From positions 1 to 46,188 of the IMG/VR virus record IMGVR_UViG_3300037068_000040: a stretch of DNA of 46,188 bases. The stretch is one strand, 5' to 3'. A program made the translations under genes and the position numbers. The DNA is from a virus. The notes under the pieces were generated by a model, which saw nothing but the letters and a program-made list of their open reading frames with translations, was not told the origin of the DNA and made no database searches. Shown piece by piece: positions 45,719-46,188 of the stretch. Each line of letters opens with the position of its first letter. Position 1 is the first letter of the stretch.

Positions 45719-46188
45719 TCGCACGCTCTCGAAGCCGCAGTCGCGCCCGAGCACACTGCGCACTCCACGCACCAACTTCGTTGGCGCGTTCTTCGAGCAC
45801 TTCTCTTATGAACTTTCGATGTCGACTCGGATCCGTTTTCCGAGCCCAGCATTCCAGCGTGACCCCGTTGCGTTCTTTCGCCAGATCCTCGGCGTCGAAC
45901 CGTGGGCGCGCCAGATCGAAGTCATCGAAGCCGTGCGCGACCACTCGCGAGTCGCGATCTGCTCCGGGCACAAGGTCTCGAAGTCGCACAGCGCCGCGGG
46001 GCTCGCGCTCTGGTTCTACTGCTCATTCGAAGATGCGCGCGTCGTGATGACTTCGACGACATCGCGCCAAGTCGACCAGATCCTATGGCGCGAGTTGCGC
46101 ATGCTGCGCTCGCGCGCTGGCCGATGCGTCGACTGCAAAACAGAAGACCCGGACGGGCTGCTCATTCGCGCGCCGTGTCCGCACAGCA
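45702..46188 (+). CDS. terL: Terminase large subunit, N-terminal part (continues at base 1)
   Basis: The first 120 codons to 46061, plus the repeated bases, belong to the TerL gene that continues at 1-1293. The start is ATG 45702, inside the previous gene, with GAGG about nine bases upstream. Residues 82-100 contain VAICSGHKVSKSHSAAGLAL, the Walker A region, and RVVMTSTTSRQVDQILW follows. Read with the other half, the motifs are complete. Confidence 0.95.
   Translation, partial: MVQLVDRTLSKPQSRPSTLRTPRTNFVGAFFEHFSYELSMSTRIRFPSPAFQRDPVAFFRQILGVEPWARQIEVIEAVRDHSRVAICSGHKVSKSHSAAGLALWFYCSFEDARVVMTSTTSRQVDQILWRELRMLRSRAGRCVDCKTEDPDGLLIRAPCPHS
46062..46188. repeat. Terminal overlap, right copy
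   Basis: Identical to bases 1-127. The unique genome length is therefore 46,061 bp. The repeat lies inside the terminase gene with no sign of a cos-site overhang or of gene ends, which is why it reads as a circular-assembly overlap. Confidence 0.95.

Noticed and set aside
46062-46188. True direct terminal repeat (physical ends)
   Set aside because: The repeat is exactly 127 bases, lies inside terL and breaks no gene; an assembly overlap explains it more simply.
1-46188. CRISPR array, insertion sequence or rRNA
   Set aside because: No regularly spaced repeats with unique spacers, no transposase-like frame and no rRNA-like stretch were seen on either strand.

Overview
The window is a complete, circularly closed genome of a temperate, contractile-tailed phage. 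The last 127 bases (46062-46188) are identical to the first 127, and the reading frame of the large terminase runs without a break across the join. The unique circle is therefore 46,061 bp. The repeat length is typical of an assembler k-mer overlap rather than a packaged terminal repeat. The DNA is GC-rich with dense, overlapping genes. The host is probably a high-GC Gram-negative bacterium. A small DNA-binding protein at 23.6-24.0 kb resembles domains I associate with Myxococcota and other proteobacteria, but this host guess is weak.

Layout: (1) 44.6 kb through the join to 21.6 kb, plus strand: packaging (two candidate small terminases, TerL), a Mu-type head (DUF935-like portal, S49 protease with fused scaffold, decoration protein, gpT-like capsid), connector and terminator proteins, then a contractile tail (sheath, tube, a frameshifted tail chaperone, tape measure, hub/spike, gp25/W wedge, baseplate J, gp48-like protein, fibres, a beta-helix spike and a small lipoprotein). 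(2) 21.8-25.95 kb, minus strand: a tightly coupled run of small, often Cys-rich proteins behind a ParB-DNA methyltransferase fusion. (3) 25.95-26.53 kb: a gene-free control region with two adjacent dyads and a good sigma70-type promoter overlapped by an operator-like dyad. (4) 26.5-28.6 kb, plus strand: two small genes and a tyrosine integrase, closed by a perfect bidirectional terminator. (5) 28.7-35.35 kb, minus strand: an early operon with a Cas4/RecB-like Fe-S nuclease, a Cys-containing candidate ssDNA-binding protein, a RecD2-like helicase, an excisionase-like HTH protein, a polyproline-linker zinc protein and a deoxyribosyltransferase-like protein. (6) 35.6-37.1 kb: the immunity switch, with a leftward HTH repressor diverging from a Cro-like gene. 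(7) 37.2-44.6 kb, plus strand: a coiled-coil protein, a primase-helicase, an iteron-type candidate replication origin, a RuvC-like resolvase, small Cys-rich and membrane proteins, a PLP enzyme and an MT-A70 DNA methyltransferase, running into the packaging genes.

Taken together, the phage combines a Mu-like virion with site-specific integration and its own primase-driven replication. It carries two DNA methyltransferases, a PLP-dependent enzyme and a nucleotide-hydrolase-like protein, which together suggest DNA modification or nucleotide metabolism. I could not recognise an endolysin. All functions are read from motifs and gene order; no database search was run.
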